From Planctomycetota bacterium (GTDB taxonomy: Bacteria; Planctomycetota; UBA8742; UBA2392), in contig JAJVIO010000032.1 of assembly GCA_022071975.1 (NCBI GenBank), forward strand, positions 26,521 through 61,631: a stretch of DNA of 35,111 nucleotides. The letters are read 5' to 3'. Positions within the stretch are counted from its first letter, which is position 1. Each line of letters starts with the position of its first letter. Made by a program: the position numbers and the translations under genes. The notes below the pieces were generated by a model that made no database searches, was not told where the DNA came from, and was given only the letters and a program-made list of their open reading frames with translations. Positions 1-8,123 of this stretch are shown one piece after another.

Positions 1-732
1 ATCCGGCAGTGGGAACACACCAGCCGCCACCTCCCAACCCTTGGGGAATTTGGTGTGAACGGGTTGCGGCAGCACGTTCTCGGTAAGTGTGTAAACCTCG
101 TAATCCGTGAGCGCTTTTACGAAGTCGAGGTCGCGCCAGACCAAGGTTTCGCCTGGGTCGCCGCTCTGCCGGCCGATCAGCTTGGCGTCTTTCAGCAGCG
201 CCTGGGCGGCCTCGCGTGACAGGCAGGCATCGGCAGAGGAGCGGGTCAGTTCGTAGACCGCAATCTCGGCGCTCATTGCGTACCAGGCCTTGAGCATCTG
301 CAGGGTCGCCGCCACCAGCTCGTGCGCGCTCTTGTCCGCGAGCACTTCAATCGCCGGCTTCGGTTCGGTCCGCGTTCTGGTGCTGATACGCCATTCGTGG
401 TCCACGGCGCTGTCGAGCCGGTCGGCCAGGTACTCCACGTCCAGCGGGGGGCGACGGTTGCCGTGCGCCAGCCGCCATTCCCACGGAACGATTACCGGCC
501 CGGGGTTGTCAAATGATCGCACTACCGGCCCATAAGCGCCGAATACCGGCGCCACCGCGGGTAGTTCGCCATCCTCCTCAACCACTGGACCAAAGGGCAG
601 GTCGCTCAGGTCGTAGGTTTGCCAGTACTCTTCCGGCTGCACCTTCGCCGGTTGATCCTGGGCAGTGGGTTGAATGCCATGCAGCAACAGCGCGCAGAGC
701 GCGGCCAGAACAGCGAGCGGGAACTTGCGCAT
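1..732 (-). CDS. Secreted protein of unknown function, C-terminus beyond window edge
   Basis: The frame opens with ATG at 732 and stays open to base 1, giving 244 residues with no stop, so the 3' end is missing. The first 24 residues (MRKFPLAVLAALCALLLHG then IQPTAQ) form a Sec signal peptide with a likely cleavage after AQ, so the product is probably exported. The mature part is acidic and proline-rich at first, then has a helical stretch around residues 130-190. I recognise no family. It is third in a minus-strand run after the RidA-like and HAD genes, 54 bases beyond the HAD stop; that gap may carry its own promoter (TAGAAT on the minus strand near 770). Only a weak AGG precedes the start. 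Reality of the gene is well supported by the signal peptide and the uninterrupted frame; function is not assigned. Confidence 0.75.
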   Translation of the reverse strand, partial: MRKFPLAVLAALCALLLHGIQPTAQDQPAKVQPEEYWQTYDLSDLPFGPVVEEDGELPAVAPVFGAYGPVVRSFDNPGPVIVPWEWRLAHGNRRPPLDVEYLADRLDSAVDHEWRISTRTRTEPKPAIEVLADKSAHELVAATLQMLKAWYAMSAEIAVYELTRSSADACLSREAAQALLKDAKLIGRQSGDPGETLVWRDLDFVKALTDYEVYTLTENVLPQPVHTKFPKGWEVAAGVFPLPD

Positions 733-786
733 GATTGACGCCTGCCGGGGTATGTGCAGGGGACAGTCATTCTAGCGACCGTGGCC

Positions 787-1395
787 CTAAAACAGCAGGC
801 CGAACTGGATGAGGTCTTGCCTTAGTTTTTCGAGGCTGGTGAACCTCAGGCCTATCAGGCCGGCGTCGGCGGCGCCCTGGACGTTTTCTTCGCGGTCGTC
901 GATGAACAGGGTTTTGGCCGGGTCGGTGCCGAGCTTGTGCAGGGCGCGCTGGTAGAACTGCGGCTCGGGCTTCAGGTGCCCGAACTCGTAGCTTACGGCC
1001 TGGGCGCGGAACAGCTCCAGGCAGGTCAACTCGCGCTGCATGCGCGCGTGGTGCAGCTTGTCGGTGGTGCTGGCCAGCGCCGTCGGAAGATGCACGGCCA
1101 GGCCGCGCGCGAAGTTGTCCATCTCGGCGTCGATGCTGATGGCCCGGTTCCAGATATCGGCCCAGTCTTCGCGCGTGAATTCGATTTCAAATCGCCACTT
1201 CAGAAACAGCGCTACGCCCGAAGGGTGCTTTGAGCCGCGGTCGAACTCTTCCTTTAACCCGCGGTCGTACAGCTCGATGCGCAGCACCTCGGCGGGCAGG
1301 CCGGTTTTGGCCTCCCAGGCCTCGTACATGGCCTGCTCGTGCAGGTTGACCAGCACGCCGCCCGCGTCGATCAGGATGCCTTCGAGGGCCTTCAC
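787..1395 (-). CDS. HAD superfamily hydrolase (YihX-like phosphatase)
   Basis: A 202-residue haloacid dehalogenase-type hydrolase, probably a cytoplasmic phosphatase for a small phosphorylated metabolite. Motif I is LIDAGGVL with the nucleophile Asp10; the usual second Asp (DxD) is Gly12, a variation seen in the DxGGVL subgroup that includes YihX. Motif II is Ser109-Thr110, motif III Lys142 in GHLKPEPQFY, and motif IV the acidic pair Asp166-Asp167 in LFIDDREENV. The helical cap sits between motifs I and II (about residues 18-90), as in subfamily I HADs. The start is GTG and overlaps the stop of the upstream RidA-like gene by three bases (GTGA), so the two are translationally coupled. The substrate cannot be told from the sequence; coupling to a Rid protein suggests metabolite damage control, which is inference. 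Confidence 0.9.
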   Translation of the reverse strand: MKALEGILIDAGGVLVNLHEQAMYEAWEAKTGLPAEVLRIELYDRGLKEEFDRGSKHPSGVALFLKWRFEIEFTREDWADIWNRAISIDAEMDNFARGLAVHLPTALASTTDKLHHARMQRELTCLELFRAQAVSYEFGHLKPEPQFYQRALHKLGTDPAKTLFIDDREENVQGAADAGLIGLRFTSLEKLRQDLIQFGLLF

Positions 1396-1778
1396 GGCAG
1401 TAGCGCCTCCAGCTCAATTTCGATCAGCATCTCCGGCAGGATCAGCTTGCGCACCTCCACCATGGTGGCGGCCGGCGGGTGCTCGCGGAAAAACTCGGCG
1501 TGGGCGCGGCCGAAATCTTCGGCGAAGCGGATGTCGGTGACGTACATGCGCGTGCGCACCACGTGCTCAGGCTGGGCGCTGAGTTCGGCGGCGGCCTTCA
1601 GCGCGACCTCGAAGCAGCGGCAGGCCTGGGCGTAGGCGTCGCCCGGCGCGAAGGTTTTGCCGTCATCGCCCACAGGCGCTGTGCCGGCCACGTAGACGTG
1701 GCGGCCTGCACGCACGGCGCGGCGGTAGCCGAACTTCTCTTCCCAGGGTGAGCCGGAGCTGACGACTTTGCGGTCCAT
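1392..1778 (-). CDS. RidA/YjgF/UK114 family protein lacking the catalytic arginine
   Basis: A 128-residue protein, exactly the usual Rid length. Recognisable parts are HVYVAGTAPVGDDG, the central helix YAQACRCFEVALKAAAEL, the strand VVRTRMYVTDI and the C-terminal ATMVEVRKLILPEMLIEIE. Archetypal RidA hydrolyses reactive enamine/imine intermediates and needs an Arg (Arg105 in E. coli) in the segment PARSCVEV; here the matching segment reads PAATMVEV, so that Arg is Ala and imine deaminase activity is not expected. It belongs with the broader Rid-like subfamilies whose roles are poorly known. ATG at 1778 is chosen because GGAGG lies five bases upstream; the frame continues to 2186 but that part is the shadow of the divergent MFS gene. 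Its stop overlaps the start of the HAD gene. Confidence 0.92.
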   Translation of the reverse strand: MDRKVVSSGSPWEEKFGYRRAVRAGRHVYVAGTAPVGDDGKTFAPGDAYAQACRCFEVALKAAAELSAQPEHVVRTRMYVTDIRFAEDFGRAHAEFFREHPPAATMVEVRKLILPEMLIEIELEALLP

Positions 1779-1920
1779 GACGGCCTCCATGGCCACAAGT
1801 ATGCAATGAGATCGACGTAATGGGAGACACTGCCGCGGAGGCGTGTGCTGTTGCCGACAGGGACTGCTGGCGGCGCGAAGCAGCAGCACGTACCCTTCGC
1901 GCCCGGGGAGATGCGCGTCC

Positions 1921-3162
1921 ATGACGGCAACGGACCAATCCGCCACTTCGGAGCCTCGCCGCAGCAGCTGGCTCTCGCGTAACGTGCTGTTCCTGGGACT
2001 GGTCAGCCTGCTGACCGACACGGCCAGCGAAGCGATCATCCCGCTGCTGCCGGTGTTCCTGCTGGGCATGGGTTTGACAGTGGGCGCCAGCGCCATGGCG
2101 CTCGGCTGGATCGAGGGCGTGGCCGAGGCCACGGCGGCGGTACTGAAGCTGTTCGCGGGCAAGTGGGCCGACCGGCTGGGGCGCAACCGCCCCTTCGTGG
2201 TGTTCGGCTATTCGCTGTCGTCGCTGGTGCGGCCGTTGATCGGGCTGGCGACGGCGCCCTGGCACATCGTGGTTGTGCGCGCCACGGACCGCGTGGGCAA
2301 GGGCCTGCGCAGCAGCCCGCGCGACGCGCTGATCGCGAACTCGGTTGAGCCCTCACAGCGCGGCGCGGCCTTCAGCCTGCACCGGGCCATGGACCACGCC
2401 GGCGCCGTGCTGGGGCCGCTGCTGGCAGCGGCGTACCTGGCCTGGATATCGGAAGACCTGCGGCTGCTGTTCCTGCTGACGCTGATTCCCGGCGGGCTGG
2501 TGGTGCTGCTGGTGTTGTTCGGCGTGAAAGAGCAAGCGAAGGACCAGGACTCCCCCACTGAGTTACCCGCCGCAACGGAAGCTCCCGCCCGCCGCCCGTT
2601 GCTGCGGTTTCTGCTGCCGCTGGGCCTGTTCACCCTGGGCAACAGCAGCGACGTCTTCCTGTTGCTGAAGGCGGCCGGCGACGATGCTGACTTCGCCACG
2701 TTTCCGTTGCTGTGGGTCGGGCTGCACATCGTGAAGATGCTCGCCAGCGTGCCGGGCGGCAAGCTGAGCGATCGCTGGGGCCGGCGCCGCACCATTGCGC
2801 TGGGCTGGGTGCTGTACGCCGCCATCTACGCCGCGCTGGCATTCGCGGAAGATCGCTACCTGGTATGGGCGCTGCTGGGCGCTTACGGCGTCTACTACGG
2901 CCTGACCGAGGGGGCCGAGCGCGCGCTGATTTCGGAGCTTGCCCCCAAACGCAAGCAGGGCGCGGCGTTCGGCTGGTACTACCTGACGCTGGGTCTGCTG
3001 GCACTGGCGGCCAGCGTGCTGTTCGGCGCGATCTGGGAGCTGGTCAGCAGCCGCGCGGCCTTCCTGACCGGAGCGGGGTTGGCGGCAGCGGCTGTGATCC
3101 TGCTTGGATTGCTGGGCAAGCCGAACAGCCGCGACGGACCCGCCGCTGCTAACCCGGGTTGA
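1921..3162 (+). CDS. Major facilitator superfamily transporter
   Basis: A 413-residue inner-membrane secondary transporter with the classic two-half MFS layout. The loop between helices 2 and 3 carries motif A, GKWADRLGRNR (residues 80-90), and the second half repeats it as GGKLSDRWGRRR. Residues 123-139 (DRVGKGLRSSPRDALIA) form a conserved stretch typical of a widespread drug/metabolite-efflux-like MFS branch, followed by an AGAVLGPL motif in helix 5. The central cytoplasmic loop (about residues 205-225) is charged and proline-rich. ATG 1921 is chosen because GGGGAG lies about ten bases upstream; the frame is open back to 1843 but those residues are Cys/Arg-rich and unlike a transporter N-terminus. 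The stop overlaps the convergent VOC gene by 14 bases. Substrate unknown. Confidence 0.93.
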   Translation: MTATDQSATSEPRRSSWLSRNVLFLGLVSLLTDTASEAIIPLLPVFLLGMGLTVGASAMALGWIEGVAEATAAVLKLFAGKWADRLGRNRPFVVFGYSLSSLVRPLIGLATAPWHIVVVRATDRVGKGLRSSPRDALIANSVEPSQRGAAFSLHRAMDHAGAVLGPLLAAAYLAWISEDLRLLFLLTLIPGGLVVLLVLFGVKEQAKDQDSPTELPAATEAPARRPLLRFLLPLGLFTLGNSSDVFLLLKAAGDDADFATFPLLWVGLHIVKMLASVPGGKLSDRWGRRRTIALGWVLYAAIYAALAFAEDRYLVWALLGAYGVYYGLTEGAERALISELAPKRKQGAAFGWYYLTLGLLALAASVLFGAIWELVSSRAAFLTGAGLAAAAVILLGLLGKPNSRDGPAAANPG

Positions 3163-3493
3163 CCAGTTGGAACCAGTTGCCTTCGGGGTCTCGGAAGGTC
3201 GGGCAGCCGGGACCGTCGTCGCCTTCAAACGCGAGTCCGCGGCGCTTGAGGGCGGCGACCTGCGCGTCGAGGTCGTCGGTGTAGAGCACGATGGCGCTGC
3301 GGGCCAGCTTGTAGAGGTCGGGGCTTTGATCGGGCGTGCCGGGCCGCAGCAGGATTTCCACCTCGCCCAGGCGCACCCACACCAGCAGGCCGTCGGCCTG
3401 TTCGGCCGTGACTTCGCCTCCCAGCACGGCGGTGTAAAACTCTTTCATAGCCGCCGGGTCCCGCACGAACAGTTCGATATGGCCGATGCGCAT
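3149..3493 (-). CDS. VOC (glyoxalase/bleomycin-resistance fold) protein
   Basis: A 114-residue single-module vicinal oxygen chelate protein, the normal size for the family. It starts MRIGHIELFVRDPAAMKEFYTAVLG, the typical first beta-alpha-beta unit with His5 as a candidate metal ligand, and ends with FRDPEGNWFQLVNPG, the typical 'DPDGN-x-x-(E/Q)-L' end whose Gln replaces the common metal-binding Glu. The internal DLDAQVAALKRRGLAFE is the second repeat's helix. The exact reaction (lyase, dioxygenase, drug binding) cannot be read from sequence. ATG 3493 has GGAGGA five bases upstream. The last 14 bases overlap the end of the MFS gene on the other strand. Confidence 0.92.
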   Translation of the reverse strand: MRIGHIELFVRDPAAMKEFYTAVLGGEVTAEQADGLLVWVRLGEVEILLRPGTPDQSPDLYKLARSAIVLYTDDLDAQVAALKRRGLAFEGDDGPGCPTFRDPEGNWFQLVNPG

Positions 3494-3571
3494 GGAATCC
3501 TCCGGCCGGGATGATAGCAGGGCCGGCGGAAGGCGCGACCACAGCATCCCGGAGTGGGATTCATCGAGCGC

Positions 3572-3814
3572 CTAGAGGAAGTGCCGCTTGAGGAAGGCTC
3601 TGCCAGATCCGGTCTTCAAGTAGCGTTCGAACGCCCTTGCCCTTTGCTCGTCACTGAAGCGGATTGCGACGATGCACTCCCATGGCTTGAACTTGTTCGT
3701 ATGCGTGGATTTACCCTGGTTGTGATCGCTGATGCGCTGAGGGAGATTTTCGGTGATCCCCGTGTAGACCTGGTTGGGGCTGGCGATGCTTCGCATCACG
3801 TACACATAGAACAT
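3572..3814 (-). CDS. GIY-YIG nuclease domain protein (UPF0213/YhbQ-like)
   Basis: A stand-alone GIY-YIG domain of 80 residues. The two signature strands appear as VYV (residues 4-6) and YTG (17-19), followed by the catalytic-type Arg27 in LPQRISDHNQGKSTHTNKFKPW and the C-terminal helix RARAFERYLKTGSGRAFLKR with Glu63 as the metal-binding acid. This layout matches the small stand-alone family of possible repair or structure-specific nucleases. The catalytic residues look intact. A GGAG lies eight bases before ATG 3814. It stands alone between the VOC gene and tmRNA. Confidence 0.92.
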   Translation of the reverse strand: MFYVYVMRSIASPNQVYTGITENLPQRISDHNQGKSTHTNKFKPWECIVAIRFSDEQRARAFERYLKTGSGRAFLKRHFL

Positions 3815-3882
3815 GTCTTCAACTCCGGTTTCAGCGTCAACAGTTGCGGAACGAGCCCGCCTTCGCCAAGGCTACGGCGCGC

Positions 3883-3983
3883 AGACTCCGCGCGGCCCGG
3901 GGCACTGTCCATTTGAATGCAACCGGAGTCTGGCCTGCCAGACGTAGCACGGCCGGGACGTCAGTCCCGGCCGCGCGGAGTCT
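3883..3983. repeat. Nested inverted repeats just after the tmRNA 3' end
   Basis: An outer 15-base perfect inverted repeat pairs AGACTCCGCGCGGCC (3883-3897) with its complement at 3969-3983, ending on the last base of tmRNA. Inside it a second perfect hairpin has a 10-base stem CGGCCGGGAC (3950-3959), loop GTCA and the matching arm 3964-3973. The two stems overlap and so are mutually exclusive. On the minus strand the inner hairpin directly follows tmRNA and could end its transcript, though no U-run follows. Just before it, at about 3860-3878, lies CTTCGCCAAGGCTACGGCG, a relative of the hairpin element at 30980 and 35011. Confidence 0.7.
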
Positions 3984-4336
3984 GGTGGAGGTGGCGGGAA
4001 TCGAACCCGCGTGCCGCGAAACGGATCATCAGGGCATCTACGTGTGTATTCCGTTGTTTGAAGTTAGCCTCACCGCCGCGAACGAACACGCTTCGGATCA
4101 GCGAGCAGCAGTGTTTCTCACGCTTGGCCCTGCGGCTCGGCCTTCGCGCCAGCCTGATAGCAATGTCGCTCTGCATCCCCTCAGGCGAAGGATGCAGCAC
4201 GCTCGGAGCACTATTTAGGCTGCGAGAGCGTAGCTGTTGTCAGCATTTATGGTTTTGCCGGATGATTTACGAGGTCACTGGCGTCCTCGACACGCTTCCC
4301 TGGCAATCGACTCCACGGTCGAAACCGATCACCCCC
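3983..4336 (-). ncRNA. ssrA: Transfer-messenger RNA (tmRNA)
   Basis: Read on the minus strand, the RNA begins GGGGGUGAUCGGUUUCGAC at 4336 and ends with GGUUCGAUUCCCGCC plus ACCUCCACCA at 3983, giving 354 nt with an encoded CCA. The 5' GGGGGUG pairs with 3' CACCUCC to form the acceptor stem, and the GGUUCGAUUCC T-loop is intact. The message-like part (4215-4259) reads GGC AAA ACC ATA AAT GCT GAC AAC AGC TAC GCT CTC GCA GCC TAA, so the tag is GKTINADNSYALAA after the Ala brought in by the tRNA-like end; it closes with ALAA as expected for protease recognition. The GGC resume codon is inferred from similarity to the B. subtilis arrangement; GCT further on is an alternative. tmRNA rescues stalled ribosomes with SmpB, not encoded here. 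Confidence 0.97.
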
Positions 4337-4355
4337 AATTGTCAAAGACACACCC

Positions 4356-4383
4356 ACTATAACGCCCGGCGCGACATCCACAA
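4356..4383 (-). promoter_or_regulatory. Likely sigma-70 type promoter of tmRNA
   Basis: On the minus strand TTGTGG (4378-4383) and TATAGT (4356-4361) are 16 bases apart. Transcription would start about 12 bases before the mature 5' end at 4336, fitting a precursor trimmed by RNase P. Confidence 0.55.
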
Positions 4384-4398
4384 TCCCGGGTTGACGGG

Positions 4399-7300
4399 TC
4401 AAGAGCCGTCTTTCGCCAGCTTCAGCGTGCTGTCTTCGCTCTGGCGGATCTGCTTCACCTGCTCGACCAGGTCGTTGTAGTCGGCCGGGGTGAAGCGGCC
4501 CGGGCCCAGCACCAGCTTGCGGCGCACCACCAGCTCGCCGTCCTGAATGCGGAACTTCAGCTCATAGACCAGCGGCGCGGTCGGGTACAGCAGGTCTTTC
4601 GGCAGGTCCTTGAACACGTAACCCGCGGGCGGGCTGATGCGGATTTCGTCGGTCTGCACCAGGTCGAAGTCCAGCACCACGTCGGATTCGCGCTTGCGCG
4701 CCCCCACCAGCAGCGACAGCAGGCGCCCCAGTTTCTCGCCCGGCAGCGCCAGTGACAGGCCGTCGGCGGTCGCGCTCGCAAGCTGTTTCACTTCGCCGTC
4801 GTACTCCTGCACCAGGGGCTCGCCCACATCGCCGATTTTCGGGAAACGGCATTCGCTGACCTCGAAACCCTTGAAATGCTGGGCCAGGTCGGACTCCAGC
4901 TCGTTGCACAGCTCGTCGTTGGGCGCGGTGCGCATGTACTCTTTCAGGCCGTACGAACGTTCTCCCCGCACGGTGATCGAGCCCTCCAGCTTCGCGCTGC
5001 CATCGGCGTTCAGCTCGATGTGTACGCGGTTCTCGAAGCGGTCTTTCTCGCGGTCGCCGCCCGGCAGGTGCACCAGGCTGTATTCGCCCGCCTCCCACAG
5101 GATTACCGGAGCGTGAAACATGCGGGCCGGGATCTCCCCGAACGGCCGCAGCCTGTCGCGCAGGTCCAGGTAAACACGGCCGCCGTCGTTGCCGCGCACC
5201 ACCACATAGAAGGTCTCGAAATCCTCCTTGTGCGGGTAGGCCCAGTGCGGGCGCGGCAGGCTTTCCTCGGGCGGGCGCTTGTAGGCCGCCGGCGGGTCGG
5301 CGACGGCGAATCCCAGCCGGATGCCGGCCGCCGCGCACAGCGAGATGAAGAGTTCCTCACGCTCGCCGGCGCCTGATTTCAGGGCCTGGTGGGCGTTCCA
5401 GGCGTCGCCCAGCGTGGTGAAGCGCGCGTTCAGCCAGGTGTAGATATTGCGGGCCTTGTCTTCGTCGGTGTCGAAATCTTTGGCCAGGGCGAGCGCGGTT
5501 TCGCGGATCAGCGGCGTGTCCATCACCTGGCGCAGGCCGTCGTCGGCCACCTGGCGTGCGCGTTCGCGCCAGTCACGGGGGCGCACGCACTCGATCCAGG
5601 GAATGACTTCCAGGGGCGAAGGCATGAACTGTTCCTGCTCGGGCAGGCGCGGGTTGCGTACATCCCAGGTGCGCACCAGCAGCTCTCCGGCGGCTGTTTC
5701 CGTAATGGTCACGCCCGGGTCGCCGGCGCTGAGGTTGTGGTAGACGACGTTGATCGGCATAGCCCTGGGCGCAACCATCACCCAGCGGCTGATGGCGAAG
5801 GGCTCACTGAGGTGCTGGTCAATGAAGTAGAAGGCGTCGCCGTTCAGCGTCTCGTGCGGGCCGCCGTCCACGCGCTGCACGTAGGCGATGTCCAGCAGCG
5901 CGCCGATCTCGACACCCGGGAACTCGACCAGCCCGCCCGGCTGCGAAATCGGCTCCAGCACCGTGCCGTCAGCCTTGATGGTGCGGGCGATCACCAGCTC
6001 GCCGGGGATTCGTTCACGGCCGCGGGCATCGACACCGTCCTGGGTGAGAATCTTGCGCACCTGGTGTACGTAATTGAGCGAGCTGCCGTCGGGCAGTACG
6101 TACTGGATCTGCTCGTCGAGAATCAGCGCGCTGGCCGCGCGGGGGAACTGCTCGCGGCTGATGTCGTGCTTCAGCATCTCTTCCCAGCTGACCGCGTAGC
6201 TTGACCAGAAGTCTTCGCTTTCCCCGCGCATGCGTTGCAGCTGGCGGCGCGCCAGGTGGTGGCCGGGATCGACCTCAAGGGTGCGCTCGAGGTACTTCAC
6301 GCCCAGCTCCTGGTTGCCCAGTTGCAGGCAGACGCCGGCGCACTGGTACAGCTCGCGCTCGGGGCGCTCGCTGCGCCGGGCCAGCTCTTCGTACACCTTC
6401 AGGCATTCGGTCAGGTTACCGTTGGCGGCCAGCAGCTCGGCGAGCCGGCCCTGCAGGAAGTCGCTGCCCGGGTCGGCCGTGACCAGCATGCGCATGTACT
6501 TGAGGGCCTGCTCGATTTCGCCGGTTCGTGCCAGCGTGCTGGCAAGCGACAGCAGCGTGTCCGGGTCACCCGGCTGAAAGGCGAGGCGCCTGTGATCCAG
6601 CTCGATCTCGCGGGCCAGCGCGCCCGCGGCGCCATAGAAATCCGAGGCCGCGGCCAGCACCGGCATGGCGTCGGGCGCGTCGTTCAGCGCGGCCTTCAGG
6701 GCGGCTTCCTGTTCTGTAGGCCAGCCGGCATCGCGGAACACCTGGGCGAGTTGCAGGTGCACGCGCCACTTCGCGGGTGTGTGTTCCAGCGCGCCGCGCA
6801 GCAGCGCCGCCGCCTCACGGTAGCGCTCGTCGCCGGAGAGCAGGCGGGCTTTCTCGAAGATCGCGGGTACCAGGGCGGGGTCGGCCTGCAGCAGCTCGTC
6901 CGAGGTGGCCCGTGCCAGCTTGCGCGCCTCGCTGCCGCTGTAGAGCGGGTTGCGCCCGATCCAGTACAGCCAGGCCAGCTTCACCAGCGGCTCATCGGGC
7001 AACAGGGCAACGGCGTTGTCCGCCTGGGCGCCCGCTCGTTCGCGCATGCCCAGCAGCTCGAAGGCCTCGGCTACTCCAAGGCTGGACAGCCCCTCAAGCT
7101 TCGGCGCCCCCGAAAGGCGCGCCGAAGCAGGGTAGAACTCGATGCGGGAAATCTCGACCAGCGAGGGCACCTCATTGGCCGGGGTCTGCCCGCCGGGAAT
7201 CGCCAGCTTCGGCGCGCCGGTCTTCGGCGCCTCGGCCAGCACGCCCGGCAGCGGCTGGCCGCGCCGGTCGCGCGCCAGGATGCGCAGGCTGGAGATGCTG

Positions 7301-8115
7301 CTCAGCTTCACCAGCACCAGGTTGCGCCCGCGCTTGAGCCTGACCGCCAGCGAGAACTCGCTGGGCACACGCTCGCGGCGCGAGTCGGCGTCCAGCAGGT
7401 ACTTGCCGTTCAGCCAGATCTTGCCCGGGCAGCCGAATGCAAAGTGCAGCTCGGCGTCGCGGTCTTCATCCGAGATCAGCACCGTCGCCACGTAGTAACC
7501 GTAACCCGCCCAGCGCTCCTGCCCGTACATCTCGAGCTCGAACTCGAGCGGGTTGTAGTGGCGCACCGGGCGCCATTTCACGCGGCCGTAAGCCCCTTCG
7601 TACTCGGCGTCGAAGTCGAGCATCACCTCGGGTGGAAACACGTCGTCATGTGCGGGCGCCACGCCGTCGGCGAAAGGACCGATGTACGCGGCCTCGGTGA
7701 TGCCACCCCAGCGCTGGGCGGCGGCGTGCCAGGCCAGGCTGGTGCTGAAGCGGCGCTCCAGCCGCAGCCAGGCGTCCACGTACTCCTGGGTGCGCCAGGT
7801 GCAGGCCTTGAAGTCATCTTTGGCCAGCCTGCCCAGCAGCTCGTGCAGAGGCCGCAGGTCGGCCAGCTCCGACTGCATGGCCATCAGCCTCCGCAGCGCG
7901 AACACCGAGGACGCGCGAGTGGGACTCTCCTCGATCAGCTTGAGCAGGTTGGCGGCATAGGCGTCAAGGTCGCCGCTTTTCAGCGCCGGGTCCAGGTACA
8001 CGCGCTCAAGCCGGCCGGTCCAGTCTTTCACTTCCTGTTCATCGAGCTTGAACCCCTGCGCTTGAAGCACAGGCGCGAGCAGGCAGAGCAGCAGGCAGAA
8101 TGCTGTGAGTCGCAT
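4399..8115 (-). CDS. Giant exported TPR / DUF3857 / transglutaminase-like protein, catalytically dead
   Basis: A 1238-residue protein with a clear signal peptide (MRLTAFCLLLCLLAPVLQAQ). After a helical N-terminal region comes AYIGPFADG (about residue 145) and a sugar-binding-like beta module with KIWLNGKYLLDADS and RGRNLVLVKLSS (about 190-275). TPR-type helical repeats span about 330-640, then DUF3857 (about 655-835), then a transglutaminase-like core (about 860-990) and a C-terminal beta region. Aligned with its upstream paralogue, the catalytic Cys is Ala916 (KSGAGEREELF) and the catalytic His is Thr968 (DFETFYVVV), while the Asp is kept as Asp984. It therefore looks like a pseudoenzyme. 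It starts eight bases after the stop of the active-type paralogue, so they are co-transcribed. A periplasmic or surface role is inferred; the substrate is unknown. Confidence 0.93.
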   Translation of the reverse strand: MRLTAFCLLLCLLAPVLQAQGFKLDEQEVKDWTGRLERVYLDPALKSGDLDAYAANLLKLIEESPTRASSVFALRRLMAMQSELADLRPLHELLGRLAKDDFKACTWRTQEYVDAWLRLERRFSTSLAWHAAAQRWGGITEAAYIGPFADGVAPAHDDVFPPEVMLDFDAEYEGAYGRVKWRPVRHYNPLEFELEMYGQERWAGYGYYVATVLISDEDRDAELHFAFGCPGKIWLNGKYLLDADSRRERVPSEFSLAVRLKRGRNLVLVKLSSISSLRILARDRRGQPLPGVLAEAPKTGAPKLAIPGGQTPANEVPSLVEISRIEFYPASARLSGAPKLEGLSSLGVAEAFELLGMRERAGAQADNAVALLPDEPLVKLAWLYWIGRNPLYSGSEARKLARATSDELLQADPALVPAIFEKARLLSGDERYREAAALLRGALEHTPAKWRVHLQLAQVFRDAGWPTEQEAALKAALNDAPDAMPVLAAASDFYGAAGALAREIELDHRRLAFQPGDPDTLLSLASTLARTGEIEQALKYMRMLVTADPGSDFLQGRLAELLAANGNLTECLKVYEELARRSERPERELYQCAGVCLQLGNQELGVKYLERTLEVDPGHHLARRQLQRMRGESEDFWSSYAVSWEEMLKHDISREQFPRAASALILDEQIQYVLPDGSSLNYVHQVRKILTQDGVDARGRERIPGELVIARTIKADGTVLEPISQPGGLVEFPGVEIGALLDIAYVQRVDGGPHETLNGDAFYFIDQHLSEPFAISRWVMVAPRAMPINVVYHNLSAGDPGVTITETAAGELLVRTWDVRNPRLPEQEQFMPSPLEVIPWIECVRPRDWRERARQVADDGLRQVMDTPLIRETALALAKDFDTDEDKARNIYTWLNARFTTLGDAWNAHQALKSGAGEREELFISLCAAAGIRLGFAVADPPAAYKRPPEESLPRPHWAYPHKEDFETFYVVVRGNDGGRVYLDLRDRLRPFGEIPARMFHAPVILWEAGEYSLVHLPGGDREKDRFENRVHIELNADGSAKLEGSITVRGERSYGLKEYMRTAPNDELCNELESDLAQHFKGFEVSECRFPKIGDVGEPLVQEYDGEVKQLASATADGLSLALPGEKLGRLLSLLVGARKRESDVVLDFDLVQTDEIRISPPAGYVFKDLPKDLLYPTAPLVYELKFRIQDGELVVRRKLVLGPGRFTPADYNDLVEQVKQIRQSEDSTLKLAKDGS

Positions 8116-8123
8116 GGGCTTCC

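Noticed and set aside
1779..2186. N-terminal extension of the RidA-like frame
   Set aside because: It covers the MFS gene antisense, has no Rid-like content, and a GGAGG-led ATG gives the standard 128-residue protein.
3983..4020. Stand-alone tRNA gene
   Set aside because: The GGTTCGATTCCCGCC stem-loop is the 3' half of tmRNA, as shown by the matching 5' half and tag reading frame at 4215-4259.
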